Assembly: GCF_022965805.1 (NCBI RefSeq)
Contig: NC_133104.1
Span: 40,840,682-40,904,681, forward strand
Direction: 5' to 3'
Source of the DNA: Primulina eburnea
Taxonomy: Eukaryota; Streptophyta; Magnoliopsida; Lamiales; Gesneriaceae
Length of the DNA: 64,000 bases
Below, one piece after another: positions 23,534-35,183 of this stretch. The notes below the pieces were generated by a model. It searched no databases. It had not been told where the DNA came from and worked only from the letters and a program-made list of their open reading frames with translations. Numbering within the stretch: the first letter of the stretch is position 1; every line of letters begins with the position of its first letter. The translations under genes were made by a program, and so were the position numbers.

Positions 23534-26500
23534 ATGCCAAACGACCCGCCTCGTACAAATTACACTTCTTACCCCAAACCGGAAGCAGAGTATCAAGAAA
23601 TCCTTCAAAACCCAGATTTTTTCTTGCAAAAGCTCAAGGCTTTTCACGTTTTTTATGGTACCAAATTCAGGTAACTGGCTTCCAGTTATGCTATCTTCGA
23701 TTGAGTACTCATTTTATTGTGGGGGTGTGTTTTCTTCATACACCTTTTTGTTGGTTTACCGATTTATAAATTGAAGTTCTTGAATGTTCTGGGCATGAGA
23801 AGGCTGATGGCTTTAGTTTAATTAAAGCTTGATTTTTGGGGGAAAAAAATTATGCTTAATTCGTTTGAGAAGGACAAGCTCGTCCTGGATTCTGGCCTCT
23901 GGTTGTTGTTTCATTTGCAAATCCATCTTGTTCGGACGCTGCTAGAATTGCTGGATATATTGGTTTGATCGTATTTCAATGACGACGGTTCTCGTTGATT
24001 GAGTTTGAAGCTTGTCAGTTTTATTGGTTTTCAATTTTCGATTGTCATTTTTGGGAAGTTTATATTAATGCGCACATGGCCAGACTGACAACGCAGATTT
24101 TATGGTCGTGGTAAATATTTCAGCTGGTATTAAAGGGCACTGCATGTCTTGGTTAAAAAAAATGTAGTTGAATGTATCAGAAATTGTAATTTTTATTACA
24201 CTGATTTTGCTTAAAATTTTTTCGTTGGTCGGGAAAATTGTATGCATCTGAACTTTTTACCTCGTTGGTCAAATGTGACCCTTTCTCACTGTAAATTGCT
24301 TGAAGGCTGATTCATAGGTTATTTTCTTCTGATGATTTAGCTGTGTAGAAGTTCTGAATTGCCAGTTGTTTTGTTTATATCAACTATGCTACGATTCATC
24401 TCTAGCATTTATGTCGAAGCTCTTGGACCTTGTCATTTTTCCTTGAGGACTCGGTTGTCATACCTCTTTTCGAAGATGTAGTGATTTGGAACTGAGTATT
24501 ACAATATTACCTTAGTTGGTCCTTATTATTAGTTATGATATTATCATACTTTAGCTATGAAAACACTAGAGCTGCTAGTTCTTGAACAAAATATCTGAAT
24601 AGATAATTTAATCAAAATATGTTTTTGATACCACATTCTTCATTTTCAGTTTGTATCTTTTGGATAAGGCAAGTCAAAATGGAGGAATAACAAACAGCCT
24701 ACAGCAGTTGAATAGACTTTAGGTTTGTTGCATTGGTAGTTGGTTATGAAATGATAGTGCGAATGATGTCGAGTTATATTGCCGTACTTATTTTATTTGT
24801 TTGTGCCTTAACCCCCTCTTTTCCTGATGAGTGATTCACTCCACCGCCACCGAATTGCTGTGATATGAACTTTGAGAAAATTTTTGACATAACATGAAAC
24901 TTGTCAGTATATATATACACACACACATATATTCTTTTGCTGTTAGGGTCCCTACAATAGGAGGAAATCGTTTAGATTTACATCAACTTTTCGTGGAGGT
25001 AACCTCCCGAGGTGGCATTGAAAAGGTACGCTTTCTTCTCTTTTTTGCAATTAGTGTTTACTTCCATGTACTTCAGCCTTCACTTTGCCAGTAACTAGTT
25101 GAAGTGTGAATTATATGTGGTTATTTATAACTAAAAATGAGTGTCATGTGTACAGAAATATTATTGATAGTTTTTCTCAATAATGAACAAAAACTACCTT
25201 GTCATGTTTAATTTCATTTTTTCTACATAGATGATTTTTGAAATGTGAAACAGTAATGAGACATAAGATAGTGAAAGGTGAAAAATAAAATATGATTTGT
25301 GGAAGATGGATATCAGAGTCTGTTTATGATTTATGGTTCATTTTTTCCAGTGTCAACGCGAAAGATATCTAATTAGGTATAAAATTTATCTTCTTGTATG
25401 AGTGTTCATCTCAAAACTGTCAAATGGAAAGGTAGCATCTTTCACTAGATCTGATCAAATGACTCATACTGTTCCATGGACCATGATAGTTCTCATTGAT
25501 GTATCTCTCTTCATTTTCTTGTGAATTTTCATGTCTAATGGTTAAAATGCTACAGGTGTTGAGAGATCGTAGATGGAAGGAAATTACTGGAGCCTTCAAG
25601 TTCCCATCCTCCATTACTAGTGCGTCGTTTGTTTTGAGAAAATATTATCTGTCGCTGCTGTATCATTTTGAGCAGGTTTATTACTTCCGAAAAGAAGAAC
25701 CATCCATCACAGAATCTGGTAGCCTAACCACCCGACTTTGATTTATGTACACATGTAATTTAACTTTTCACCTGGTGGGGAACAACTGATTTTTCTTTCT
25801 TTCTTTTAACTATTCAAGTGAGTACAAATGGAAGTGGATCACCATTGCCATGTGGTGTTGATGATGCTGCATATGATCAATTTTCGGGTGAGGGTGCTGC
25901 TATAACTTTATGTATGGCTTTTGTTTCATTGTTTTGTGGTCACAAAGTATTTTACCGTCTTTTTTATATGTTCCTCAACATGTTTGTGTGTGTTACTGTT
26001 GAAATTTGAACTATTAGAAATATTATGAAGGCACGGGACAATGTTTGGTACTTGAATCCATGACATCATGTCTCGCGAACTAAAAATCTATTAGTATCTT
26101 TGTTTAGATGCCATTGTCAGTTTTTTATATTGGTGAAAAGACTTTTAGATAAATATGGTAGGAAATCTTTCGTAGAACTTGCAATCAAAATCTTATCAAA
26201 GAATCATCGGGAGATAATGCTGTCAAATAAGATTCTAGAAAATATCGATCTCTGACAATTATCTAACATTTGAGCTTAATATAATATGCAGAAAGTCCTG
26301 AACTGGAGGATGGCATGATAGTCAATGGAACAATTGATGGTAAATTTGATGACGGATATTTAGTTTCAGTTCATTTGGGATCTGAGGAGTTGAAAGGTGT
26401 CATTTACCACACCTCTGTGGCACCTACCAAGTCCCTGAGTGTTAGCTCTTCTGTTCTTTCCCCGGCTTACCATTCACGGAAAAAGCATAATCACCAAGTA

Positions 26501-27286
26501 AGGGCCCCAGGTCAACCTAAGCGAAATAGAAGTGGCTATACTTTCTTTTTCGAGGAGCAGTATCATCGACTTCAACCACTGTACCAAGGACAAGAAAGAG
26601 GCATCAGTAAAAAAATTGGTCAGTTATGGAGCAGACTTTCTGAGACTGAAAAACAGGTATAGTCAGTATTTTAGTAGGAAAGTTATATTGTCTATCCCTA
26701 ATCTAAATGGTCTCATTTAGTTGCTTATCTAGATCCAAATTAGGTATAACTTGTTTGAAATGGTTCCACGTTTACTAAAAAGTAGAGGGACCTTGTGGTT
26801 CTAGCATATCATACCCTTGCACATTTCGGATACAAACTTACCAAATACCACATTCGTTATATGAGGAAAGTGTGCGGCTTAAGCATTTTTGTCCAGTTTG
26901 CTAAGAGATCAAGAATCTATCTTGGTTCTTATAGTTATGCTTTTCATTTGCCAGTTGCACTCTGTAATTGTTTTGGGCTACAAATGAATTTACATGTTTA
27001 CATCTCAAAAATGTTTTTTTTGGGGATCATCGTTTCTTTTGGGGGTAAATTAAATCAAATGAATATTAAAAAAGCATGATTATTGCACTGTTCAAGTAAA
27101 ATGTATAGTATGCTGTCCGAACTCAACTTTATGAAGAGGACACAAAAGAAAAAGTCTATTTTCAACTCAAACTCTGTTATTGATGTTGTACAGGTATATC
27201 AGGACATGGGGCTGAGAGACAAGGAAAGATACCAAGCTGAAATGTTGGACTACAAATCATCCCACCATCTTCAACTTCCTCAATAG
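23534..27286 (+). CDS. ARID and HMG-box DNA-binding protein (HMGB9/10/11/15 type)
   Basis: Six exons: 23534-23670, 24947-25025, 25556-25718, 25819-25887, 26292-26656 and 27194-27286. They total 906 nt, or 301 aa, in frame throughout. The ARID occupies about residues 25-125: FFLQKLKAFHVFYGTKFR, PTIGGNRLDLHQLFVEVTSR, GGIEKVLRDRRWKEIT and ASFVLRKYYLSLLYHFEQ. A linker follows with VNGTIDGKFDDGYLVSVHLG, then a proline/basic stretch (APGQPKRNRSGYTFFFEEQY). The HMG box spans about residues 223-288, ending MGLRDKERYQAEM. ARID-HMG proteins are plant-specific chromatin proteins that bind A+T-rich DNA in the nucleus. The length fits the shorter members such as HMGB10/HMGB11. The region 23700-24930 is intron 1. 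Confidence 0.92.
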
Positions 27287-28652
27287 GCCTACTTCTGTTT
27301 CTTGAGATGTTATTGAAAGATGTCACTTTTTCCTATCTTTGCTCCCCCATCAAACTGTGTTATTGTATTATTATCGGTCATTGGTTTTTCTTTGGCTTTT
27401 TTCTCGGTTTGTAGCAAGGATGACTGAAAAATATTCCCGGTAAGAGAGAACAAAACTGGCAGGGCATGAGCCATGAGGTGGCTAGAAGATGATAATTTTG
27501 TAAGGTATCTTCGAAACTGTTGTTGTATACAATATTTTTTCGGCGTTCTCCAGCTCGACGCCACCATTGAAACTCGAATCAATATGTTTCGGAGGGTTTG
27601 TGAACACGCTTACCATGGATTGTGCTCTTGAGTTCCTTGGAATGCTGCTTGTGCTCACTGTGCACCCGAAATTTTTCGTGATGTTTGTTTTTTGAGAATC
27701 TTGTGATATTTGAGATTGTATGTTCGGACGGAATATTTGCAGCATATCTCATTGGTGGCATTATGGATTATTTAACGTTAACAATTAGTAGGAAAATTAT
27801 TTCAAAAAGAGGTGGATCCAATATAATTATTTCGTTATATTGTTTCAATTTCGACTCGTAAATTCCTTGGAATCTTGACGTCATCTTTGAGTTTTATTTT
27901 AATTAAGCAACATTGATTTATCATTGATCAAACAAAATTCACTAAGGTTCTATATATTTGGATGAAATGTATATAAATGTATTTTTTCAGTATTTATATA
28001 GTGTTTTATTTTAATTACGATGAATTATATTTCAAGTTCATCCAAGAATCGAGTTATTTGAAATCTATTTTACTTTTTCTTACTAGTGTGTAAATCAGTA
28101 AGATACATATTTAAAATTTAATCTATTGTTTCATTGTTAATAGTACCGCTATAATCAAAATGAACCAAAATCAAACATCTTCTCTGGGTATCTGCTGTCG
28201 ATGCATAATCCCTGATTTACCTTTCTTCACGTCGGGGCTTGGGGCGGCTCGGTGTGGGGTCCTCGGAGGTGGGGTTCACCCTTTATATATATATGCTAAT
28301 TAATGGTCATAAATCCACATTTATGTACGAGTATATAGTGGCCGACCCTACAAATATACACGTTAAATATATATATTTCAATCATTCTTACTCTAAATAA
28401 CCTAATTGTGCGGGCATTAAATTCAATAGCACAATGCCATTATTATTTATTGGTAAATCATAAAGGTACTTAGCCTTAATAATAACATAGGTTTAGTAAA
28501 TTATAGAAGTAGAGTTCTATAATTTGAACAACGTTGCCACCCACTATTTGGATTGGGTGCTTTGGTTACTTAATCAATGTAATTATGACCACACTAATTA
28601 CTAAATCAAATATATAAATTCTTAGAACTCCTCTCGCAACATTAATTAATGT

Positions 28653-28837
28653 ACGTAGTAGGTTTCTTGTGAGACGGTCTCACGAATCTTTATCTGTGAG
28701 ACATGTCAATCCTACCGATATTCACAATAAAAAGTAAGACTCTTAGCATAAAAAATAATATTTTTTCATTAATAACGCAAATAAAAAATATATCTCACAA
28801 AATACGACTCGAAAACCGTCTCACACAAGTTTTTACC
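28653..28837 (+). repeat. GTGAGAC interspersed repeat, copy D, with exact 10-bp target duplication
   Basis: One of the cleanest forward copies: TTCTTGTGAGACGGTCTCAC, GAATCTTTATCTGTGAGACA, ACCGATATTCACAATAAAAA, and the end ACCGTCTCACACAAGTTTTT. It is bounded by the perfect direct repeat TAATTAATGT at 28643-28652 and 28838-28847, showing insertion as a mobile unit of about 185 bp. Confidence 0.9.
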
Positions 28838-29359
28838 TAATTAATGTCTCATCAGATTATTTTTTAAAAAATTATTTTTGTATAATAACAATAATATGAA
28901 GGCAATATATATATTATATCATCTAATTATATTATAAACAAATGTTCTAATCAACTCGTTTAGTTATTATTATATGATTTGTAAATTAAGGAAGAGCATG
29001 CAAACTAATAAAATAATCTCACAATTAAAAGATATTGCGAATAATAATTAAACTTAATAATTTTATTTAGCATTTGATTCGTTAGTATTATTGAAATAAT
29101 TGGTCTACTCCTAAAAGAAACAATTAATAGCATGTTAACGCATGCATGCAAATTATTGTGTGGATTTTATTGCTAAATATTATTGAAGCTGCTAGCTATC
29201 TCTGTCCATGTCCAATGTAATTGTAAATATTTTTTTAGTAGTAAATTTTTATTGAACGATAAAAAAAAGTATTTTATTTCCTTCTCTTTACAACTTTTTT
29301 GAAAATAATTTATTTCCTTCTCTTTATGTTTTTTTTAAAAAAAATAGCATATATTATAG

Positions 29360-29537
29360 TCAAAAATTTGTGTAAGACGATTTCACGGATCGTATTTTGT
29401 TAGACGGATCTCTTATTTGGATCATACATGAAAAATTATTACTTTTTATATTAAAATTAATATTTTTATTATGAATATAGGTAGAGTTGATTCGTCTATA
29501 GATAAAGATTTGTCACATCGTCTCGTAAGAGATATAC
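29360..29537 (-). repeat. GTGAGAC interspersed repeat, copy E
   Basis: Reverse orientation: TCAAAAATTTGTGTAAGACG, TCGTATTTTGTTAGACGGAT, CTCTTATTTGGATCATACAT, ending CACATCGTCTCGTAAGAGAT. Moderately diverged; target duplication not clear. Confidence 0.8.
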
Positions 29538-29546
29538 TCTCTATTA

Positions 29547-29602
29547 TTTGCCCAAATTTATTTTCATTTAAAAATTTGCCCAAATTTATTTTCATTTAAA
29601 AA
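29547..29602 (+). repeat. 28-bp tandem duplication
   Basis: The unit beginning ATTTGCCCAAATTTATTTTC occurs twice in direct succession with no visible mismatch, next to repeat copy E. Confidence 0.85.
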
Positions 29603-30817
29603 CCAAATATTAAAAGTCAGTGACTGAGTTGGACCAGTCTTGCTCCAGTTCCCACAGCTAAAATACAAATAAAAAATGTGACAGATGAGCGAGAGAAATC
29701 TGGCCCATTGCTCATTTATCTGTACACTATTCCTTGTTTCCATTCAGGACTATTTTCAATACACCTGACATATACTGAGAAGGATGGAATGCGATCATCT
29801 TTAAATAAATTTATTATTTTGAACAAAAATAAAATTCATACTTAAATTTAAGTTTAATGCATATTTTTAGCACTTCTTGAAGACCGCTGAAGAATAAAAT
29901 ATTTTTCTATGTAATCAAATTATAGCATATACATTTTCAAAAGAATTGATTTACAACTCTGCTACAGGCCAATGCTAGTCTTCTTGTGTTAATGGTTCAT
30001 CTGACCAACGATATTTCCAATGACTTTTTCCTGAGTTTTTCTGACCAATCTTTGGCTTCTGTGATCAAATATAAACTTTTGTTAATTTTATAATTTTAAA
30101 ACACACATAACCAAAAAGGTGATATAATCTAGGCCCAAGAAGAAAATTGATAAACGCACAAAACCTTATAATATTGCACAGATTAACGCTCTTTCAGCTC
30201 CTAAGGAAGATTTTATTCCTGTATTTTATGTTCAAACCTCATAGATCCAACTCACTTGGTATCCCATTTTGTACAGCTTGTTTCATTATCAAAGAGAGAA
30301 GAGAAGATACTTTACAGATGGCCTCTCTGCAACTATGGAGAAAAAAAGGTCGCTCTTTTCTTGGTAATTTTCTCCACTTCAAGTGAAAATATAAAGTTTA
30401 GTTATATTTTTCTGCAGAATGGGATTTGTACCTTTAGTTCTTGATTTATGATGCTGACTTTTTTGTTCACTCTGATCCACTCTGTACAGTAAAACCTGAT
30501 GTCTGATTCTGACTCTTCAAGGCCCACAAATGGAAGAAGATTGATGATTTATGAATTCAAAAGTGTTCACTGTTGCATTCGTTTTCTTCCAGTCTGAAGT
30601 GTCCTTAGTCAGCAGAAGTTTAATTTCACCTGCCGTTTTAAAATATCAGAGCAAGAATCCGACACGAAGAACAGTTTCCCTCTAGTGTGAGGCGTTGGAA
30701 TGTCTGGAGTCATATATTTCAGTGGGATTTACAAGAAATTTAAAGATCTGGATTGAAAACCCTTTTCTTGCCTCTGCTGAAACGTAGTTTTAAGGCCTTC
30801 TACTGCATTACCAGAAC

Positions 30818-33745
30818 ATGGACGGAGAATCAGGATTGTCTGCAGAAGGTTTTGAAGAGATCCCAACCGTTGAAACCAAGTTCCTCACCATTAAGATAAA
30901 AAGTGCAGGCAAGAAGAACGGTAAGGAAATTTTAGCCAACATCGTTCCTTCGAATCAAGATCCAGTCTCCAAGAATTCATCAATAAATTCTATAGCATCA
31001 TCTTCGTGCAACTCTCCACTCATCTCCCCTCCGTCCTCGGCATTTGTTTCAGCTTTGCAATCACCTTACATTTCTCCAAGAGCCATTTTGGATGCGAATC
31101 CAAGCCCAAATCCTACACAAGAATGTCCCACTCCGGCTACCACCATTACTCATCCCTCTCCGCCGATGTCATTTTCCGGCTCTCAGTCGGATGATGTCCC
31201 TAGCACTTCCTATACTCCGCCGCCGGAAAGGCAAGACTACGCCACTGATCCGGCCAAGACAAAGCTCAAGATTGTAACTCGTGTACCAGTTTCAGGCACA
31301 GAAACTGCACCTCGGATCTCATTTTCTTTCCCCGTGCCTAGAAACTCATTCACCAAAGGCTCAGCTTCGCCAGTGTCAAATCTGAAGCTTAGGAGTTGTG
31401 ATGTGTACATAGGATTCCATGGTCAAAATCCAAATTTGACACGGTTTTGTAAGTGGCTTAAATCGGAGTTGGAGGTTCAGGGAATTGCTTGCTTTGTGGC
31501 GGACAGAGCAAAGTATGCGGATAATCAGAGCAGTGAGATTGCCGACAAGGTTATTTGCTCCGTAACCTTTGGTTTGGTGGTTATCACAAGTGATAGTCTT
31601 GTTAACCATATGAGCCTGGAGGAGATTAGATTCTTTGCTCAAAAGAAGAACTTAATCCCTTTGTTCTTCAATACAGATGCCAATGAGATTAGGACTCTTT
31701 TCGAATCTGTTTCGGATTATGCATGTAAAGAAGCATTAGATTTGCTAAAGAGATATCATGAGTTTCAGCTAGAAGCAAACGAGGGTAACTGGCGAAGCGG
31801 TGTTTCAAAAGCAGTGAGTATACTAAGGAGAAAGCTTGGGAGAAAGAGTGTGGTTGAAAAGGAAGTCGAAGCATTTGAGGAGATGCCCTTTGTAAGAAAC
31901 GAGTTTTTTGTGGGGAGGGAGAGAGAAATTATGGAAGTTGAGACTGCATTCTTTGGTTGTCGAGATTATTCAGCTGACGAGGAAAGCGAGATTGACCATG
32001 GTAGGGCAGGAAAATACATAAGTTCAGAGGTTGGAAAATGGGAACCGGCGAACGGAAGAAACTCACGTAAGAGGCCCAAACAAAAGAAGTCGAAGAGTGA
32101 GAAACTCAAGAACTTCGGCAGCACCGTTGTGTGCATAAATGGATTGCCGGGAATCGGAAAGACAGAGCTTGCTTTGGAATTCGCCTATCGATATTCGCAA
32201 AGATACAAGATGGTTTTGTGGGTTGGTGGCGAAGCTCGGTATTTCAGGCAAAATATACTGAACTTATCTCTAAATATGGGGTTGGACGTGAGTGCGGATG
32301 AAGAGAGAGAACGAGGGAGGATTCGTAGCTTTGATGAACAAGAATCTGAAGCCTTCAAAAGGGTTAAAAGGGAGCTGTTTCGAGATACACCCTATTTACT
32401 AATTATTGATAATCTTGAAAATGAAAGGGAATGGTGGGAAGGAAGGGATCTACATGACTTCATACCAAGAAACACAGGAGGCACTCATGTAATAATAACT
32501 ACAAGGCTCAACACAGAAACAAGCTTCGATTCAATTAAGCTTCGACCATTGCCTTTGTATGATGCGATGGCATTAATTAGAGGAAGAGGAATAAAGGAAT
32601 ATCCACCTGCAGAACTAGAGTTTCTTGAAAAATTGGATGAAAAATTGGGCAGTACGAGTTTTGGGTTGTCGTTGGTTGCTTCTCTTGTATCAGAATTTGC
32701 AATCAATCCATCTGCTCTATACGAGGCAGTGAATCAGAGCCAATACGTCCATGAAGATGCTGACTACTCTGGTTTGAGCATTGCAGATGCAGAATTTTTT
32801 ATAACCAACTCATTCTTAATGAAAGTACTCTCCTTTTGTGGGGATTTTTTGCAGCAAAAAAGTGGGAACAGGAACTTTCTCGCCTCAAGAATGCTTAAGG
32901 TTGGAGCATGGCTTGCCCCAACACCTGCTTCAGCAAATTTATTGGCAGCAGCAGCATATAGCATACCATCCACAAGAGACAAACTAATAAAGTGGACCCG
33001 ATGCTTGAAGTTAACAAATTTGAATTGCTACTCTGGTTGTTTAGCGAGCCAAACGTGCAAGAGAGAAGAAGATTCAGCTCTCCTTTTAGTTAAACTCGGT
33101 TTGGCTCGAAAGACAAACCGGCAACCTGGCTGCTGGATTCAATTCCACCCCATTACTCAAACATTCGCCAAAGGCAAAGACAGTACGTTTGCTGCCAAGG
33201 CAATAGTTCATGGAGTAAGGAAAACTGGGAATACATCAGCAAATTTTGATCACCTTTGGGCCTCAACGTTCCTCGTGTTCGGTTTCAAATCTGAAGGCCC
33301 TGTTGTTCAGCTCAAGGCGATTGACATGATTCTCTTTATAAAGAAAACGGCTCTCCCTCTAGCAATAAGAGCATTCACAACCTTCTCTAGATGCAACTCA
33401 GCATTAGAGCTCCTAAAAGTATGCACTAGTGTGCTCGAAGAAGTGGAGAAATCATTCGTGTCGCAAATTCAGGATTGGTGTCATGGCTCCCTCTGCTGGA
33501 AAAATGCACTGAATTCGAATCAAAGAGTGGATGAATATGTGTGGCAGGAGGTTACCTTGCTGAAAGCCACGCTACTCGAGACGAGGGCAAAGTTACTTCT
33601 GAGAGGCGGCCATTTTAGCAGTGGTGAAGAGGTTTGCAGAACATGTATCAGCATTAGGACAGTGGTACTGGGACACAACCATGCTCAAACGTTAGCTGCT
33701 CAAGAAACATTGGCAAAGTTAGTTAGGATGAGAAGTAAGATATAA
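30818..33745 (+). CDS. TIR-NB-ARC-TPR protein of the XTNX/TNP family (At5g56220/At4g23440 type)
   Basis: A single uninterrupted exon of 975 aa. Residues 1-185 are a serine/proline-rich, probably disordered N-terminal extension (ISPPSSAFVSALQSPYISPR), typical of XTNX proteins and absent from ordinary TIR-NLRs. The TIR-like domain runs from about 187 to 330 (SCDVYIGFHGQNPNLTRFCK, LEVQGIACFVADR, then VNHMSLEEIRFF, whose glutamate lies where TIR catalytic glutamates lie). The nucleotide-binding domain follows, with the P-loop GLPGIGKTELALEFAYRY near 440, kinase-2 PYLLIIDNLENE near 527 and GGTHVIITTRL near 555. The C-terminal 140 residues are helical and TPR-like (LLKATLLETRAKLLLRGGHF); there is no leucine-rich repeat domain. 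The family is ancient and usually single or low copy. Its role in immunity or NAD-derived signalling is not settled. Confidence 0.93.
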   Translation: MDGESGLSAEGFEEIPTVETKFLTIKIKSAGKKNGKEILANIVPSNQDPVSKNSSINSIASSSCNSPLISPPSSAFVSALQSPYISPRAILDANPSPNPTQECPTPATTITHPSPPMSFSGSQSDDVPSTSYTPPPERQDYATDPAKTKLKIVTRVPVSGTETAPRISFSFPVPRNSFTKGSASPVSNLKLRSCDVYIGFHGQNPNLTRFCKWLKSELEVQGIACFVADRAKYADNQSSEIADKVICSVTFGLVVITSDSLVNHMSLEEIRFFAQKKNLIPLFFNTDANEIRTLFESVSDYACKEALDLLKRYHEFQLEANEGNWRSGVSKAVSILRRKLGRKSVVEKEVEAFEEMPFVRNEFFVGREREIMEVETAFFGCRDYSADEESEIDHGRAGKYISSEVGKWEPANGRNSRKRPKQKKSKSEKLKNFGSTVVCINGLPGIGKTELALEFAYRYSQRYKMVLWVGGEARYFRQNILNLSLNMGLDVSADEERERGRIRSFDEQESEAFKRVKRELFRDTPYLLIIDNLENEREWWEGRDLHDFIPRNTGGTHVIITTRLNTETSFDSIKLRPLPLYDAMALIRGRGIKEYPPAELEFLEKLDEKLGSTSFGLSLVASLVSEFAINPSALYEAVNQSQYVHEDADYSGLSIADAEFFITNSFLMKVLSFCGDFLQQKSGNRNFLASRMLKVGAWLAPTPASANLLAAAAYSIPSTRDKLIKWTRCLKLTNLNCYSGCLASQTCKREEDSALLLVKLGLARKTNRQPGCWIQFHPITQTFAKGKDSTFAAKAIVHGVRKTGNTSANFDHLWASTFLVFGFKSEGPVVQLKAIDMILFIKKTALPLAIRAFTTFSRCNSALELLKVCTSVLEEVEKSFVSQIQDWCHGSLCWKNALNSNQRVDEYVWQEVTLLKATLLETRAKLLLRGGHFSSGEEVCRTCISIRTVVLGHNHAQTLAAQETLAKLVRMRSKI

Positions 33746-35183
33746 TGTTTGTTTCAGGAATCACAGTTAAAACACGATAGCTCGGTTTTGTTCGCTCTGT
33801 AATAATGCTGCCATTACCTGTTACATAAAAATCAAAGACTCCAGCCTAGACTGGGAAATTACTCTATTTTTCGACTGTATCACCATTTGAATTTCAATGT
33901 TTTTTCTGTAGTAAGAATAAGAATTTATAATCATCTTATGAAATCAACCCCGACAGGCCTTCAAAAATCACGGATTAAGTCACATGCCAATCACCTAGTC
34001 AGAAGGTTTTCTTCCAGAAAATTGCAATTTTCAATCCCATTTATGCGTGTTAGCCAGCCCCTTACAGCAAAAATATGCATACAAGACTTGGATACCATAA
34101 ACCAGTCAGAAAAGGCATGATCAATACAAAGCCCTGTAGGCTGAAATAAAGCTTAGTGAAAAACTATCTCTGACTGACCTGACAGATCTTTAATAATTTG
34201 CTCTATTTCCCTTGAAATGTCCAACTTGTAAGATTGATATTTTGGAAGTAATAATTTTAGTGAAGTTTGTAAATCATCGGTAAATATTGGTTCATTAATC
34301 CTGCATGCGTTTCTTTATAATATTTTCCATTTGTTTCTAGGTGATCCAAGTGTGCACTACACTGATCAACTAAGCAAAGTAAATATGCCAATAGCCAACT
34401 TGTGATTGGAATTTCTCTTTGAACTTATTCGATATAAAAAATTAAATACCATAATAAGTTTAAATAAAACTACCTAGTGCCTTGGACAAAAAATATGTCA
34501 ATTTCACCCAATAAACATTATTACAGGGTATTAAATATCATTCCCACGACTTCCCTCGACACAGGCACGCGGAAGTAGGGAAAACTACCACTTCTTCATA
34601 GCAAAAACTGTTGCACCATTACAATGAAAAACTCATCCAAAATGACATTTAAAAGCAAATCAAAACCGAAACCAACAGTCAAAGAACTTACAATAGTTGA
34701 CGAACTTTAATATTTTATTAATATAAGATATTTAAATGCTCGAACCTTCGTCCAGAACCTTAGTGTCAAAGCAATATTTCGAATAGCGACTCAGTTCAAC
34801 ATTTCGAGCATAACTCAAACCAAAAAATTTAGAATTTTAGAGTTTCCAAGCGATTTTTGAACTCGAATATACTTAATTCAGGCTGAATTCGATCCATAAA
34901 TTTTTGCTAATATTAGGTTCGGCTTGATTCGTCTACACCCCTTAGTTTTTAGGGGGCACATCTCGCAGAGACAAGAAATTATAAGATGCAATTCCCTGTT
35001 TCAGATATCGATTATTACCAACTATTTCTCAACCTATTATGAGCAGCAGAAAAGTCCAACTAAAGATTATATTCAACATCTTCGAAACACCATCCATTAC
35101 ATAACATAACACAAAGTTCAAACAAGTTGATGACCGAGAAGTGACAGAAACTTATTGAACAACAGCAGGATGCATGTAAATGC
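33746..35183. other. Intergenic region between two convergent genes
   Basis: Contains the 3' UTRs of the TIR-NB gene (plus strand) and of the At4g26450-like gene (minus strand). The short open frames here have no family signature. Nothing else was recognised. Confidence 0.5.

Larger units (their letters stand above)
27287..30817. other. Intergenic region before the TIR-NB gene
   Basis: 3.5 kb without a recognisable gene. It contains two GTGAGAC repeats (28653-28837 forward, 29360-29537 reverse), a 28-bp tandem duplication at 29547-29602, and long A+T-rich tracts. The part from about 30450 probably includes the leader of the next gene. Confidence 0.5.
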
